DNA of 10,351 nucleotides from Coemansia sp. RSA 1804 (taxonomy: Eukaryota > Kickxellomycota > Kickxellomycetes > Kickxellales > Kickxellaceae): contig JANBTH010000868.1 in assembly GCA_027578815.1 (NCBI GenBank), forward strand, positions 1 through 10,351. Reading direction: 5' to 3'. Position 1 is the first letter of the stretch. Every line of letters starts with the position of its first letter. The position numbers were made by a program, and so were the translations under genes. Shown one piece after another: positions 1 to 8,109 of the stretch. The notes under the pieces are model-generated. The model had not been told where the DNA came from, ran no database searches, and worked only from the letters and a program-made list of their open reading frames with translations.

Positions 1-17
1 TTATTATTTGCTGCGAC

Positions 18-80
18 GCGCAAACGCAGAAAACGCGCAAATGCGCAAACGCGCAAACGCGCAAACGCGCAAACGCGAAA
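18..80. repeat. GC-rich octamer minisatellite (GCGCAAAC units)
   Basis: Four perfect head-to-tail copies of GCGCAAAC occupy 43-74. They are flanked by a one-mismatch copy at 35-42, a further perfect copy at 18-25 and a degraded copy from 75. The array also creates ACGCG and CGCGAAA strings, which resemble the MCB/SCB elements bound by fungal G1/S factors. With a period of 8 this is more simply a small minisatellite that happens to contain those strings. It lies about 540 bp before the first coding region, and the gene to its left is outside the window. Confidence 0.85.
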
Positions 81-239
81 GCACATACGCCATTTATTGC
101 CTTTTGCTCTTCTCTTGGTCTCTACGCGCCGTGCACCTTACATTTCTCTACTCTTAAAAGCCCCAAGCTGGGCAGCACCTTTGCTTTCTCTATGCGCGCG
201 TCATTTTCCTGTTGCGACAGGCTGTGTTTTTTCCGTTTT

Positions 240-351
240 ACGCGTGTTGCCTCGACCATATCACCCTCAGATAGCAATGTTGCTGGTGATTGGTCTCTTG
301 GCGTCTGGCGTCCCCATTGGCGGCACAACAACACTTTTACCACGTGATTGG
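240..351 (+). promoter_or_regulatory. Putative promoter with three inverted CCAAT boxes and a CACGTG box
   Basis: ATTGG, the reverse complement of CCAAT, occurs at 289-293, 316-320 and 347-351. The copies are spaced 27 and 31 nt apart on the same strand. The last one is directly preceded by the palindrome CACGTG at 341-346, the core site of bHLH factors such as Cbf1. An ACGCGT (MCB-type) hexamer lies at 240-245. CCAAT boxes are bound by the HAP/NF-Y complex. The cluster sits about 265-325 bp before the first PFF1 start codon, so it most likely serves that gene, though it could also serve an unseen gene to the left. Factor binding is inferred from motif matches only. Confidence 0.45.
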
Positions 352-454
352 CTTTTTGTAAAGACCGACAGACAAAAAAGCTGCTGACATGCATCTCCCA
401 TACATTAACATATGTTTCTTCAATCGCCAAAACAAGCAATATCAATTACTCACC

Positions 455-614
455 ATGCCTATTATCTACGCCCACGCCGTATACAAATAACCCTTGGCTT
501 TCTATTTTGACGCTACAGTTTCTGGGTTTTGGTGTTTATCTATATTCTATTTTTGTCTTCTTTTTCTTGCCTTTCCAACGTATTCTTTGCAAATATACTT
601 TTCTACCACAGCAA
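455..614 (+). other. PFF1 leader: short uORF or alternative first exon plus intron
   Basis: An ATG at 455 sits in a strong context (CACCATG). Read without splicing it gives an 11-codon upstream ORF ending at the TAA at 488-490; a longer uORF in the same frame starts at 389. A pyrimidine-rich stretch from GTATAC at 479 to CCACAG ending at 611 looks like an intron of 133 nt. If it is removed, the ATG at 455 runs in phase 0 into the PFF1 frame and adds nine residues (MPIIYAHAQ) before the Met at 615. Both readings are open, and transcript data would decide. No convincing CTRAY-type branch site is visible, which weakens the intron model. Confidence 0.3.
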
Positions 615-3600
615 ATGGCCGTGGGCATGCCTGCCAGACGAGTGCGTGTTGCTGCTCGCCCGTGGATGGCAACGCCTGCAGTGGCGGCCCTCCAGCTCGG
701 CATATTTATAGCAGCCTTCTTCTTTGTTGCGGATTCTCTTGTGATGTCGTCTGTAACAAGCAGGCTTCTTGGGCGCGATGGCGGCACAGGCGACTATGGA
801 TCCGGATCAGCAAGCTTGATGGCAAACCAGACAAGCATCTTGACAGAAGGACAAAAGTTTGATGTACAGCGCGCAATGGACCGTTTGAAAGAGATTACAC
901 GCACCCCGCACTCGCTTAATGACCCGCGAGGCATCGGCGTACGCGACTACCTGCGTGGTACAATTGAGCAGATAATTGATGGAACGGACGCAGAGCTTAG
1001 CGGTACAGCAAGCAACAGCACTGCAGCGGAGTTTAAGATGGGTGGATTGCTTGTGTACTGGGAGGACAGCTCGCTGGTTGTTAGAGTGCCAGGAACGAGT
1101 GATAGACTAGAGGCTCTTCTGGTCCAGGCGCACTATGATGCAGTGCCTATGAGCCACGGCGCCTACGATGACGGCGTTGGCGTGGTTGTCTGTTTGGAAC
1201 TTTTGCAGAGTCTGGTGCAGCAGCCTGCGCGCCATCCGGTGGTCATAAACATTGACTGGGGCGAGGAGAACGGCCTGGTTGGCGCCCAGCTCTTTGCGCG
1301 CTTTCACCAATGGGCCGCAGACGTCCGTGCGTACATCAACCTGGAAGCTGGCGGCGTGGGAGGCCGCGCTATGGTTTTTCGCGCCTCACATCCTGCACTG
1401 TTGTCAGCCTACAGGCAAGCAGCTCCGGTACCCCACGCCTCGCTTATTGGAAACAGCGCCTTCAAGCTAGGAATCGTCAAGTCTGACACCGACTACAGTG
1501 TCTACACAACCCGCTACGGGATTCCTGGTCTGGACTTTGCGTTTACAGACCACCGCAGTCTCTATCACACCGCCAGCGACAACGCTAACAAGGTCACTGC
1601 CGAGAGCATCATTAGCATGGGATTCTCCACCCTTGGCACCGCTCACCTCATTGCAAATTCAGTGTCTATTCTACGCTCCATCCCGCCCTCACAGCGTCTG
1701 CCAAGCCGTCCAACAGCGTCCGATGCCCATGCATCTCATCCGTACCAGGCTGCCGACGAGTCCTTTGGCGATTCCAGTGAGATTATCACTGTTAATGACA
1801 TGAGACACATTGTTGTGTCTGCCGCCATCTCCTCTACAACCACCGCCGTCCAGGACTCTATCTTCTACGACATTATGTCGCGTACAATGGTAGTTCGCTC
1901 GTACACTGCAGATATTGTTGTTAATATCCTCACTGCTGTCTTTGGAATTGCTGCCATTGTTTGCATGCAGTATCCATTTGTCAGGCCGCTTCCGCCATCG
2001 CCGTCGCCATCTCGCAACCAGGACGCTTCAGTTGACTGGCTGCTTATGAGCCCCTCGGACAGGCTTGTTCTGCAGCTTGGCCGTGGCGCGTTCTTTGGAT
2101 CACTGTCTGAAGGAGCTGCTGTGCTTGCAGCCGCTTGGGCTGCTGGCTTGTTGACTTCCTTTGTAGGAGTGGGCGTGCTTGTTTCTGTTGTAATGCCCCG
2201 GCTTGCATACACGCACATTGTTTTGTTTACTCTGCTTATCTTTGCATCGTCTGCCCTCGCTGTCACCCAGGTGCTCGCTTTGTGGACAGCCCGATCTCAC
2301 ATGCCCGATATTCGGCGCATGGTTTGGTACTCGCTGTGTCTGCTTCGCTGCATTCTGCTTTTGGCTGTTGTTGTTCCACTGGAACTTGCCGAGATCGGTC
2401 TTTTGTATCGTGAGCAGCTGTACACATGGGGTTCTATTGTGGCAGCTGTACTAACTGCGCTCTTGGATTCAGATACTGCTCTAGGATCGGCTTGGATTCG
2501 GTATGTTCAGTCAATTGCCGCTCGTGTCCTGGAGCGTCGTAACAGTGCTGAGGCGCGCCTGGAAGAGCGTCTTTTACAAAACGACGATCAAGAAAGCAAT
2601 AATAATGGTGTTATGGCCGGTCCAGAGGAGACTTTGCAACCAAACCTGCGTTATTCAAGAAACAGCTGCACTGCTGTTTCTGTCGTTTCTCATGCTCTGT
2701 CTGCTCTGCGATTTATATCTGGCGTGGCTGTACCGCTTGTCATTGGCATGGATATAATGCTCCGCCAGCTGATTATCCTCAAAGACCATCTTGTAGATGG
2801 CTCTCCCCCGATGGCTTGCATTGCCATTGCCTCTCTTGAAACAGCCGCATTTGTTACGTTTATGGCGCCGTATATCATCAGTGCTATGGTTGACATGGAC
2901 AGCTGCTGGCCTATGCGCTTTACCAGTGCCCTGGTAGCTAGAGCTGCCGAACGGCTTTCTGGCCCCTTGGATCAACCTATCTTTGCTTCTGGAGCTGTAC
3001 TTCCATCCTCAAGATCGCAAATATCTCTCCGTAGCAATCGTGGGACTACATCATCCTACGATGCGCCAGAGTCTCCGAACAGCTCAGCCAGCAGCTCCGC
3101 CGCCAGTGCTACTCTGCACCAGCCGGACTCGTACGATGTGGACTACCAGTCAGACGAGAGCGAGGGTAGCCGCATAATCGACCTTGGCCCAAGCGGGAGT
3201 CGCGGTCGTGGGGAGCATGGTACTTCTAGCGGCAACACTAATCTTGCTCGTCACAGCCGTGGTGCTAGTGTCGATTCTGACAATGGGCTCGGCCGCCGCC
3301 AAACCTCAATGCAGCTGCGAAAGGGCGAGGCCCCTGAGGTTGTTGGAAAGCGAATGGTGCTTTCTTGGGCTGCCTTTTGGATGCTTCTTTGGGTTATTTC
3401 CCAGACAGCCATGCTTCTTGGCAGAGAGTATGATTCCACGACCAACCCACTCAAAGTCGGTGCTTTCCAGACAACGCGTGTGTCATTTGCTTGTCTGCAG
3501 AAGAATGAATCCAACGAAAAGTGCTCATCCACTACCCTAAAGCTTTCTTCTCCTGACAGCAATGGGCTGGTTAGGATGCTTAACCTTGCCACTCCTGATG

Positions 3601-4337
3601 ACTTTGGATACTCCTGCTTTACTCAGAATGTCCGCGACTTTTATCAGTGCAACATTGCTTCACAGAAATTCCCCGTTTTGCCCAATGCTGACGTTCCTGG
3701 TTTCTTTGATGATGCGCCATGGTCTCCAGAATCAGCAATCAACATCACTAGCGTTAGCCACAAGGCTCGGAGTACAGACCAAGGCACTCTATTTACTGTC
3801 TCTCTGAACTTTTCAGCGCCGGAGACTCGCACATGCTTTATTGACTTTGGTGCACACCGTGGCCTCTCTCAGCAGGCATATCCAAACCCAAGCCCTGCTC
3901 TGCCCCCAGTCATCAACAATGCCGAAATCTCGTCAGGATCGCTATTCTCCACTACAAACTCGTCAGCTCCAGCGATCGAGCGCACGATCATACCTGTTAT
4001 GGAGCGGGCTTGGTTTGTAGATGGCGTCTCTGGAAAGGCTGCCCCAATTGCTGAGCCAATTTCAGATCGCGATCCTGTATTCTCAGGACGCATATACGCC
4101 CATAAACGGTCCTTTGATAGCGGCGGCCTGTTCTCTGCAAACATACAATACACAGTCCCAAGGCCAAATGCTGCGAAGCCAAGTGGCGTTGTTGCTGACA
4201 TTTCTTGCTACTTTGACATGGTTGATCGACACGTGCCTCTGCTTGGTTCCATCATAAGCCGGGCTCCCAAATGGGCTACATTTAAGCCTGCTGGAAACGT
4301 TCTTTCGACAGTCACTCTATATGGCGTGGAGGTCTAG
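615..4337 (+). CDS. PFF1: Vacuolar membrane protease, M28 family (Pff1-like)
   Basis: This is a 1240-residue multi-pass zinc metallopeptidase expected in the vacuolar membrane. A first membrane helix (about residues 22-44) precedes the M28 domain. The metal and catalytic residues are all visible: H173 in AHYDAV, D185 in AYDDGVG, E217 and E218 in WGEENG, E244 in INLEAGG and H318 in SLYHTASDN. TDYSVY, typical of this family, lies just before the last of these. After the protease come several hydrophobic segments (near 435-457, 495-560, 570-620, 700-722 and 735-762). A long Ser-rich, charged loop follows (about 785-905), then a last helix (914-936) and a roughly 300-residue C-terminal domain that should face the lumen. 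Yeast Pff1 is about 976 residues; the extra length here is mostly loop. The frame is open upstream to 348 but has no ATG before 615. The Mets at residues 5 and 18 are alternative starts. No internal intron is needed. Confidence 0.95.
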   Translation: MAVGMPARRVRVAARPWMATPAVAALQLGIFIAAFFFVADSLVMSSVTSRLLGRDGGTGDYGSGSASLMANQTSILTEGQKFDVQRAMDRLKEITRTPHSLNDPRGIGVRDYLRGTIEQIIDGTDAELSGTASNSTAAEFKMGGLLVYWEDSSLVVRVPGTSDRLEALLVQAHYDAVPMSHGAYDDGVGVVVCLELLQSLVQQPARHPVVINIDWGEENGLVGAQLFARFHQWAADVRAYINLEAGGVGGRAMVFRASHPALLSAYRQAAPVPHASLIGNSAFKLGIVKSDTDYSVYTTRYGIPGLDFAFTDHRSLYHTASDNANKVTAESIISMGFSTLGTAHLIANSVSILRSIPPSQRLPSRPTASDAHASHPYQAADESFGDSSEIITVNDMRHIVVSAAISSTTTAVQDSIFYDIMSRTMVVRSYTADIVVNILTAVFGIAAIVCMQYPFVRPLPPSPSPSRNQDASVDWLLMSPSDRLVLQLGRGAFFGSLSEGAAVLAAAWAAGLLTSFVGVGVLVSVVMPRLAYTHIVLFTLLIFASSALAVTQVLALWTARSHMPDIRRMVWYSLCLLRCILLLAVVVPLELAEIGLLYREQLYTWGSIVAAVLTALLDSDTALGSAWIRYVQSIAARVLERRNSAEARLEERLLQNDDQESNNNGVMAGPEETLQPNLRYSRNSCTAVSVVSHALSALRFISGVAVPLVIGMDIMLRQLIILKDHLVDGSPPMACIAIASLETAAFVTFMAPYIISAMVDMDSCWPMRFTSALVARAAERLSGPLDQPIFASGAVLPSSRSQISLRSNRGTTSSYDAPESPNSSASSSAASATLHQPDSYDVDYQSDESEGSRIIDLGPSGSRGRGEHGTSSGNTNLARHSRGASVDSDNGLGRRQTSMQLRKGEAPEVVGKRMVLSWAAFWMLLWVISQTAMLLGREYDSTTNPLKVGAFQTTRVSFACLQKNESNEKCSSTTLKLSSPDSNGLVRMLNLATPDDFGYSCFTQNVRDFYQCNIASQKFPVLPNADVPGFFDDAPWSPESAINITSVSHKARSTDQGTLFTVSLNFSAPETRTCFIDFGAHRGLSQQAYPNPSPALPPVINNAEISSGSLFSTTNSSAPAIERTIIPVMERAWFVDGVSGKAAPIAEPISDRDPVFSGRIYAHKRSFDSGGLFSANIQYTVPRPNAAKPSGVVADISCYFDMVDRHVPLLGSIISRAPKWATFKPAGNVLSTVTLYGVEV

Positions 4338-4456
4338 GGATACACGTAGTTTATGTTTCATTTGGTCCTGTGTTCTCATACCTTCTGGTCATCCTCTTTT
4401 GGACCAACACATTTTTATTCACCATACAATACCACGACTTCTCTCCTCGTATGAAA
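4338..4456. other. Convergent 3' intergenic spacer
   Basis: These 119 bp separate the stop codons of PFF1 (+) and the small membrane protein gene (-), so both 3' ends must form here or overlap. I see no canonical AATAAA in either direction and no stem-loop. Overlapping transcript tails are likely at this spacing. Confidence 0.6.
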
Positions 4457-5068
4457 TTAAAAAAATGCATCGACCGCATCGACCATCGCTGCTGTGCATG
4501 CTACACAAACGCCGATGATCACGATGGACAAGAGCCCAAACCCAGGGTAGAGCCCAGCAAAAGCGAATCCGCAAGCTGCCAAAAGACCAACAGTTGCTAC
4601 GTGTACAAGGGTGCTACAGTCTGCCTGCCAGTTCTGCAGATCGAGAGGCTCGCCCAGAACCCTGCGGCGCCAGATGGAAGCATACAGGTAAACAAGAACA
4701 AAAGGCAGTGACGATAGAAAAGCAAGCCACATCCAGAACATCGCTATGTGTGGGGCACCAGGCTCTTTGCGCAGACTACGATCGATTTCAAACTTCCGCA
4801 AAACCCATCTTGCAAAGAAAAAAAACAGACCAAACTTTACAAGACATGCGATCCGCGACGGCGAAGATGGCTCCGCATTACCATTAGACTGCTGCTGGTG
4901 GTCCTGCAACAAATCGCTGTTCGTGTTTCTGTTTTCGGCGCTAGTAGCCAGGTTGTCGCTGGCTGATGTGCTCTCCAACAAAGATGATCCTGGTGGTGGC
5001 GCATTTCGCTGGTGCGTCTGCGTGAAGAACACGGCTTGAGGATTGCTCCCAGTCCTGCGAGCGGCCAT
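4457..5068 (-). CDS. Small four-helix membrane protein, tentatively TMEM128-like
   Basis: A 203-residue protein. Residues 1-70 are polar, rich in Ser, Asn and Gln, and probably disordered and cytosolic. Four hydrophobic segments follow: about 73-90 (with a run of five Phe), 107-132, 153-173 and 175-197. Basic patches (RKFEIDRSLRK; IWRRR) follow the first two helices. The protein ends almost directly after the last helix (DAVDAFF). Size and topology resemble the TMEM128 family of small ER membrane proteins, but this is an impression from layout, not a motif match. The ATG at 5068 is the first in the frame, which stays open to 5152, and has A at -3 and G at +4. A TATATA at 5113-5118 lies 45 nt before it. 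It converges on PFF1. Confidence 0.75.
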   Translation of the reverse strand: MAARRTGSNPQAVFFTQTHQRNAPPPGSSLLESTSASDNLATSAENRNTNSDLLQDHQQQSNGNAEPSSPSRIACLVKFGLFFFFARWVLRKFEIDRSLRKEPGAPHIAMFWMWLAFLSSLPFVLVYLYASIWRRRVLGEPLDLQNWQADCSTLVHVATVGLLAACGFAFAGLYPGFGLLSIVIIGVCVACTAAMVDAVDAFF

Positions 5069-5192
5069 AATATTGCTTTTTTGTGTTGGATATGGTTGAT
5101 CAGATGCTGTTGTATATACAAGTAAAGGAGTAGCAAATGCTTTAGAACGCACACGCGATATATGATAAGAAGCAACAGTAGCGCCCTCCTCC

Positions 5193-5465
5193 CTATTTCC
5201 AATGCTTTAACTCATCGGTGGAAATAACATCCGTCTTATGGAGAGGAGATGGTGATGACAATGGCTCTTTATTCAACAGCGTCTGTAAAGAATCACAAAT
5301 ATGGTGTGGCTGTGCCAGAAGCAATGCCAAGCAATCTAGAAATCTGCATAGAAGCGAAAAAGACCTGTGTGCGACGGAATAAAGAGAGAAAAATGTGTCT
5401 CCCTTTTCCACCAATTCCGCATTGCTTGCAAATTGCATCCTTTTGCTTCTTGCTTTACATCGCAT
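5193..5465 (-). CDS. Doubtful small ORF, unrecognised product
   Basis: An ATG-initiated 90-residue ORF that I cannot assign. It starts with a basic stretch (MRCKARSKR). A helical, hydrophobic-rich centre follows (about residues 25-65, including SFSLLCRFLDCLALLL), then a polar tail ending in DELKHWK. The composition is protein-like and it is less AT-rich than the gene-free stretches to the right. It would lie 125 bp upstream of the four-helix protein start and 211 bp from the divergent PTM1-like start, which suits a compact genome. Against it, codon use shows no clear bias and the opposite strand is open over the same stretch. It may be promoter or leader sequence, or an upstream exon. Confidence 0.3.
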   Translation of the reverse strand: MRCKARSKRMQFASNAELVEKGDTFFSLYSVAHRSFSLLCRFLDCLALLLAQPHHICDSLQTLLNKEPLSSPSPLHKTDVISTDELKHWK

Positions 5466-5676
5466 TTTATCATTTGTCTTTTGTTTACATTTTACCTTGT
5501 ACGGACAGATTGGAAGGCCTAGGGTGTTTCGGCTCTGTTAGTACCACTTTTGTTCTTCGTGAATCTTGCTTTGATCATATCGAAAACCTTGTACAGCCCA
5601 CGGGCTCTCTATCTGTCGCGTAGCAGAGTCATATCTCTTCAAACACGTAAACGCAAATATCGTATAGTTTTTGCTC
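5466..5676. promoter_or_regulatory. Upstream region of the PTM1-like gene, probably bidirectional
   Basis: These 211 bp lie directly before the PTM1-like start codon and form the divergent spacer toward the minus-strand genes. The left part is T-rich on the plus strand (around 5440-5500), as is common in fungal promoters and 5' leaders. I see no clear TATA or CCAAT box. If the small ORF at 5193-5465 is not real, the promoter region extends to 5069. Confidence 0.4.
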
Positions 5677-7506
5677 ATGAAACTCCGCTCTCTTGCTGCG
5701 CTGCAGCTCGGAAGCATACTCTGGGCTGCTTTTGCATCAGCAGAAAGCGGGTATCTGGCCCACGGAGACGGCGAGGGATTTAAGTGTGCTGGTGTGTACG
5801 GCTCATCGAAGGGATCCGACGAAAGACAGTCTATGGTGGAGATTGAAATACCGCCAGTGCCTCCGGCTGACATCTCCATCCTTGTTTTCAGTTATCCGGA
5901 TAGCAGATGGATTGGGATTCCTGTCAAGGAAGGAAAGAAACTACCTGACGATCAGGTTGACATGCCCGACGAGTACAATAACAGCGGCAGAGGCATCAAG
6001 GATAGCGAAGATGGATCCAGAGCACAACGGTTTATGATCTGCAGCAACGAGACTGTTACAATGGGTCTCTGCACTGAGGCCGATAGCGGCCGCCCTCTAA
6101 TAAACGACCATGACGACAAGGGCACTCCACGCTCGTTTGAGTCGATAATCTACAGTGACTACATAATGCTCCAGCGATCTGGCCCAGGGTATACGCGTCT
6201 AGAGTATAACGAGTGGTCTGCAAAGCTCAACGACTCTGACACCAAGGATGACTCTTGGAAAGGCAAGTCTAGGATTTCCATGCTTGATAGCGCAACACTA
6301 CAATGGCTTGCGGACGGAACGCTCAAAATTAAATACATTGTCAGAAGAACGGGCTTCTATTGCGTTGATGCTGCCAGCAAGGGCGACTTTACCGCAAGCG
6401 TTCGCTGGGTCAACTCGCACGGCTTGCTTCCAGGCAGCGAATATCCCAAGATATTCATTTACTTTTCTCTGATGCTCGCATATGCTTTTATTGCGGTTGC
6501 TTGGGGATTTATGTCGTGGAAGGTGTGGTCGGAGATTTTGCCTGTGCAAAACCAACTTTTTGGTCTTATTTGTTTGCTTGCTGTTGACATGGGTATGAAC
6601 TTTGGGTTCTGGAAGCACTACAACACTACGGGTTCTCCAAGCATAGTCTTCTCGATCTTCACGCTTGTTATAGATGCTGGCCGCAACAGCCTTTCCTTCT
6701 TTATGCTGCTTGTTGTTTCGCTTGGATGGGGTGTCGTTCGTCCTTCTCTTGGCAAAACCATGATTCGCTGTATACTGCTTGCAATGTTGCACTTTTCTGC
6801 TGGCTGCTTATATGGCGCTGGCATCCTATTCCGCGATCCTCAAGAATCCGGGCCACTTGGTCTTGTCTATGTCATTCCTCTCTCGCTCAGCATGACTCTG
6901 TTTTATGTGTGGATACTCAGTGCCATCATTAACACAACGCATTTGCTCATTGAGCGTCAGCAGTCGTACAAGCTGGCAATGTACAACAATCTCTGGCGGC
7001 TTTTGCTTGTGTGCTTGGTCTTGCTGTTCGTTTTCTTTGTTCTCAATATCCTTCACACGATATTCTATAGCAACATCTCTATTGCTGCACGTTCATGGAA
7101 ATGGCTTTGGTTCTGGACTGACGGGTGGCTGAACTTTGAGTATTTCACTGCCTTGTGTATCATACTTTACTGGTGGCGACCTACATCACAGAACTACAGA
7201 TACAGCCTTGAGGAGCTAGCAGGCGATGAGGATGAGGCGCTCGAGCGTGAACAAACCACCGGTGCTCATGACTCCTTTGATAATCCTCGCATGGGAGAGA
7301 ACCTTGAACTGGAAGACATGTCCGCATCGTCCATAAAGGATCGCCGCGTTCCAAACACTAGTGATGTACAATTTGTTATCAACGAGGATGATCTTGAGTT
7401 CACCAGCGACAACAGCGATATTGATGACAACGATAATCCTGTTGGAAGCAGCAATTATGCAGGTAGACATCGTCGCTCTTCGTCATCAAATCCTTCTACA
7501 AAATAA
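5677..7506 (+). CDS. PTM1: Golgi/endosomal seven-transmembrane protein (lung 7TM receptor family, PTM1-like)
   Basis: A 609-residue protein with the full layout of the lung-seven-transmembrane (GOST) family, which includes yeast Ptm1 and animal GPR107/GPR108 and TMEM87. These proteins act in Golgi and endosome trafficking. Residues 1-22 form a signal peptide with an ASA|E cleavage site. Residues 23-255 are a lumenal domain with N-glycosylation sequons (NNS, NET, NDS) and a few Cys. The junction LLPGSEYPKIFIYF, typical of the family, leads at about 256 into a seven-helix block that ends near residue 500 (YWWRPTSQNYRYS). The last 100 residues are an acidic, Ser/Asp-rich cytosolic tail ending in RHRRSSSSNPSTK, likely phosphorylated. 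The frame is open to 5671, but the ATG at 5677 is the first and gives the signal peptide directly. AATAAA overlaps the stop codon (7502-7507). Which paralogue it is (Ptm1 or Yhl017w type) cannot be told here. Confidence 0.92.
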   Translation: MKLRSLAALQLGSILWAAFASAESGYLAHGDGEGFKCAGVYGSSKGSDERQSMVEIEIPPVPPADISILVFSYPDSRWIGIPVKEGKKLPDDQVDMPDEYNNSGRGIKDSEDGSRAQRFMICSNETVTMGLCTEADSGRPLINDHDDKGTPRSFESIIYSDYIMLQRSGPGYTRLEYNEWSAKLNDSDTKDDSWKGKSRISMLDSATLQWLADGTLKIKYIVRRTGFYCVDAASKGDFTASVRWVNSHGLLPGSEYPKIFIYFSLMLAYAFIAVAWGFMSWKVWSEILPVQNQLFGLICLLAVDMGMNFGFWKHYNTTGSPSIVFSIFTLVIDAGRNSLSFFMLLVVSLGWGVVRPSLGKTMIRCILLAMLHFSAGCLYGAGILFRDPQESGPLGLVYVIPLSLSMTLFYVWILSAIINTTHLLIERQQSYKLAMYNNLWRLLLVCLVLLFVFFVLNILHTIFYSNISIAARSWKWLWFWTDGWLNFEYFTALCIILYWWRPTSQNYRYSLEELAGDEDEALEREQTTGAHDSFDNPRMGENLELEDMSASSIKDRRVPNTSDVQFVINEDDLEFTSDNSDIDDNDNPVGSSNYAGRHRRSSSSNPSTK

Positions 7507-8109
7507 ATTTGGATACTAGTGTCTTCGTCCACAAGCATGTTGCTGTGCGCTAAGTTCCTTTTCTAGAAATTAGGCAATTGAAAAGTATACTTTATTCTGT
7601 GAACAGATTATTCTTGCAAGTCTTTAATCTCAACTATACGGTGCCATTCAATTTCGCCAACATAAATAATGTTCGTGTATGTTTTTGTACAGTTTTCACA
7701 TTCCTGCATATGTAATGTAAATTGTTACTGCACAGTCTACTACAACCATTGCTGTCTTTTGTCTTGGGGATTTATACTATGCTAAACATTGTATTTCATA
7801 TGTTTACCAGCTTCTGTTGATAGTTGTCCGATTGTTGAAATATGAAGGTGATCTTGTGAAAAGACAGGTTTAATATTTTCCGCATATGGTTTACATACAA
7901 CAAAACACAATCCTTATCTCTTTCTCTTTGCAATTTATTTATTTCGTCTGTGCCTATAAATGTCTAATATTTTTAATCACTTAGAAAGAGATACTATAAT
8001 AGAAGAGCAAACAAATAAGGTTGGCTTTTAGTTCTTGGAGGCTTGGGGCTGACATTTGCATTATAATTGACAAAAAAATTCTCAGTGGCTCGTATTATTT
8101 AAACAAAGC
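7507..8109. other. AT-rich gene-free stretch between the PTM1-like gene and the P450
   Basis: About 600 bp without a coding region of note on either strand. It must hold the PTM1-like 3' end and the P450 promoter. It is clearly more AT-rich than the genes to the left. The only structure I could pick out is a short repeat at 7833-7859 that recurs to the right of the P450. No tRNA-like B box was seen. Confidence 0.6.
7833..7859 (+). repeat. Diverged copy of a short repeat also found at 10015 and 10163
   Basis: This copy starts TGTTGAAATATGAAG (from 7834). It matches about 22 of 28 positions with the copy at 10015 and somewhat fewer with the copy at 10163. The other copies lie beside or inside the copia remnant, so this may be a relic of the same element family. 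Confidence 0.4.

Noticed and set aside
97..445. Overlapping ORFs on both strands in the PFF1 upstream region
   Set aside because: They cover the CCAAT cluster, show no recognisable domain, and the minus one opens with TTG. Promoter sequence is the better reading.
4837..5202. Minus-strand ORF in another frame of the four-helix protein gene
   Set aside because: It opens with TTG, its Leu-rich start is upstream or leader sequence, and the rest is a shadow of the real frame.
5249..5623. Plus-strand 124-codon ORF before the PTM1-like gene
   Set aside because: The translation is a low-quality Cys/Phe-rich string from T-rich promoter DNA with no conserved pattern.
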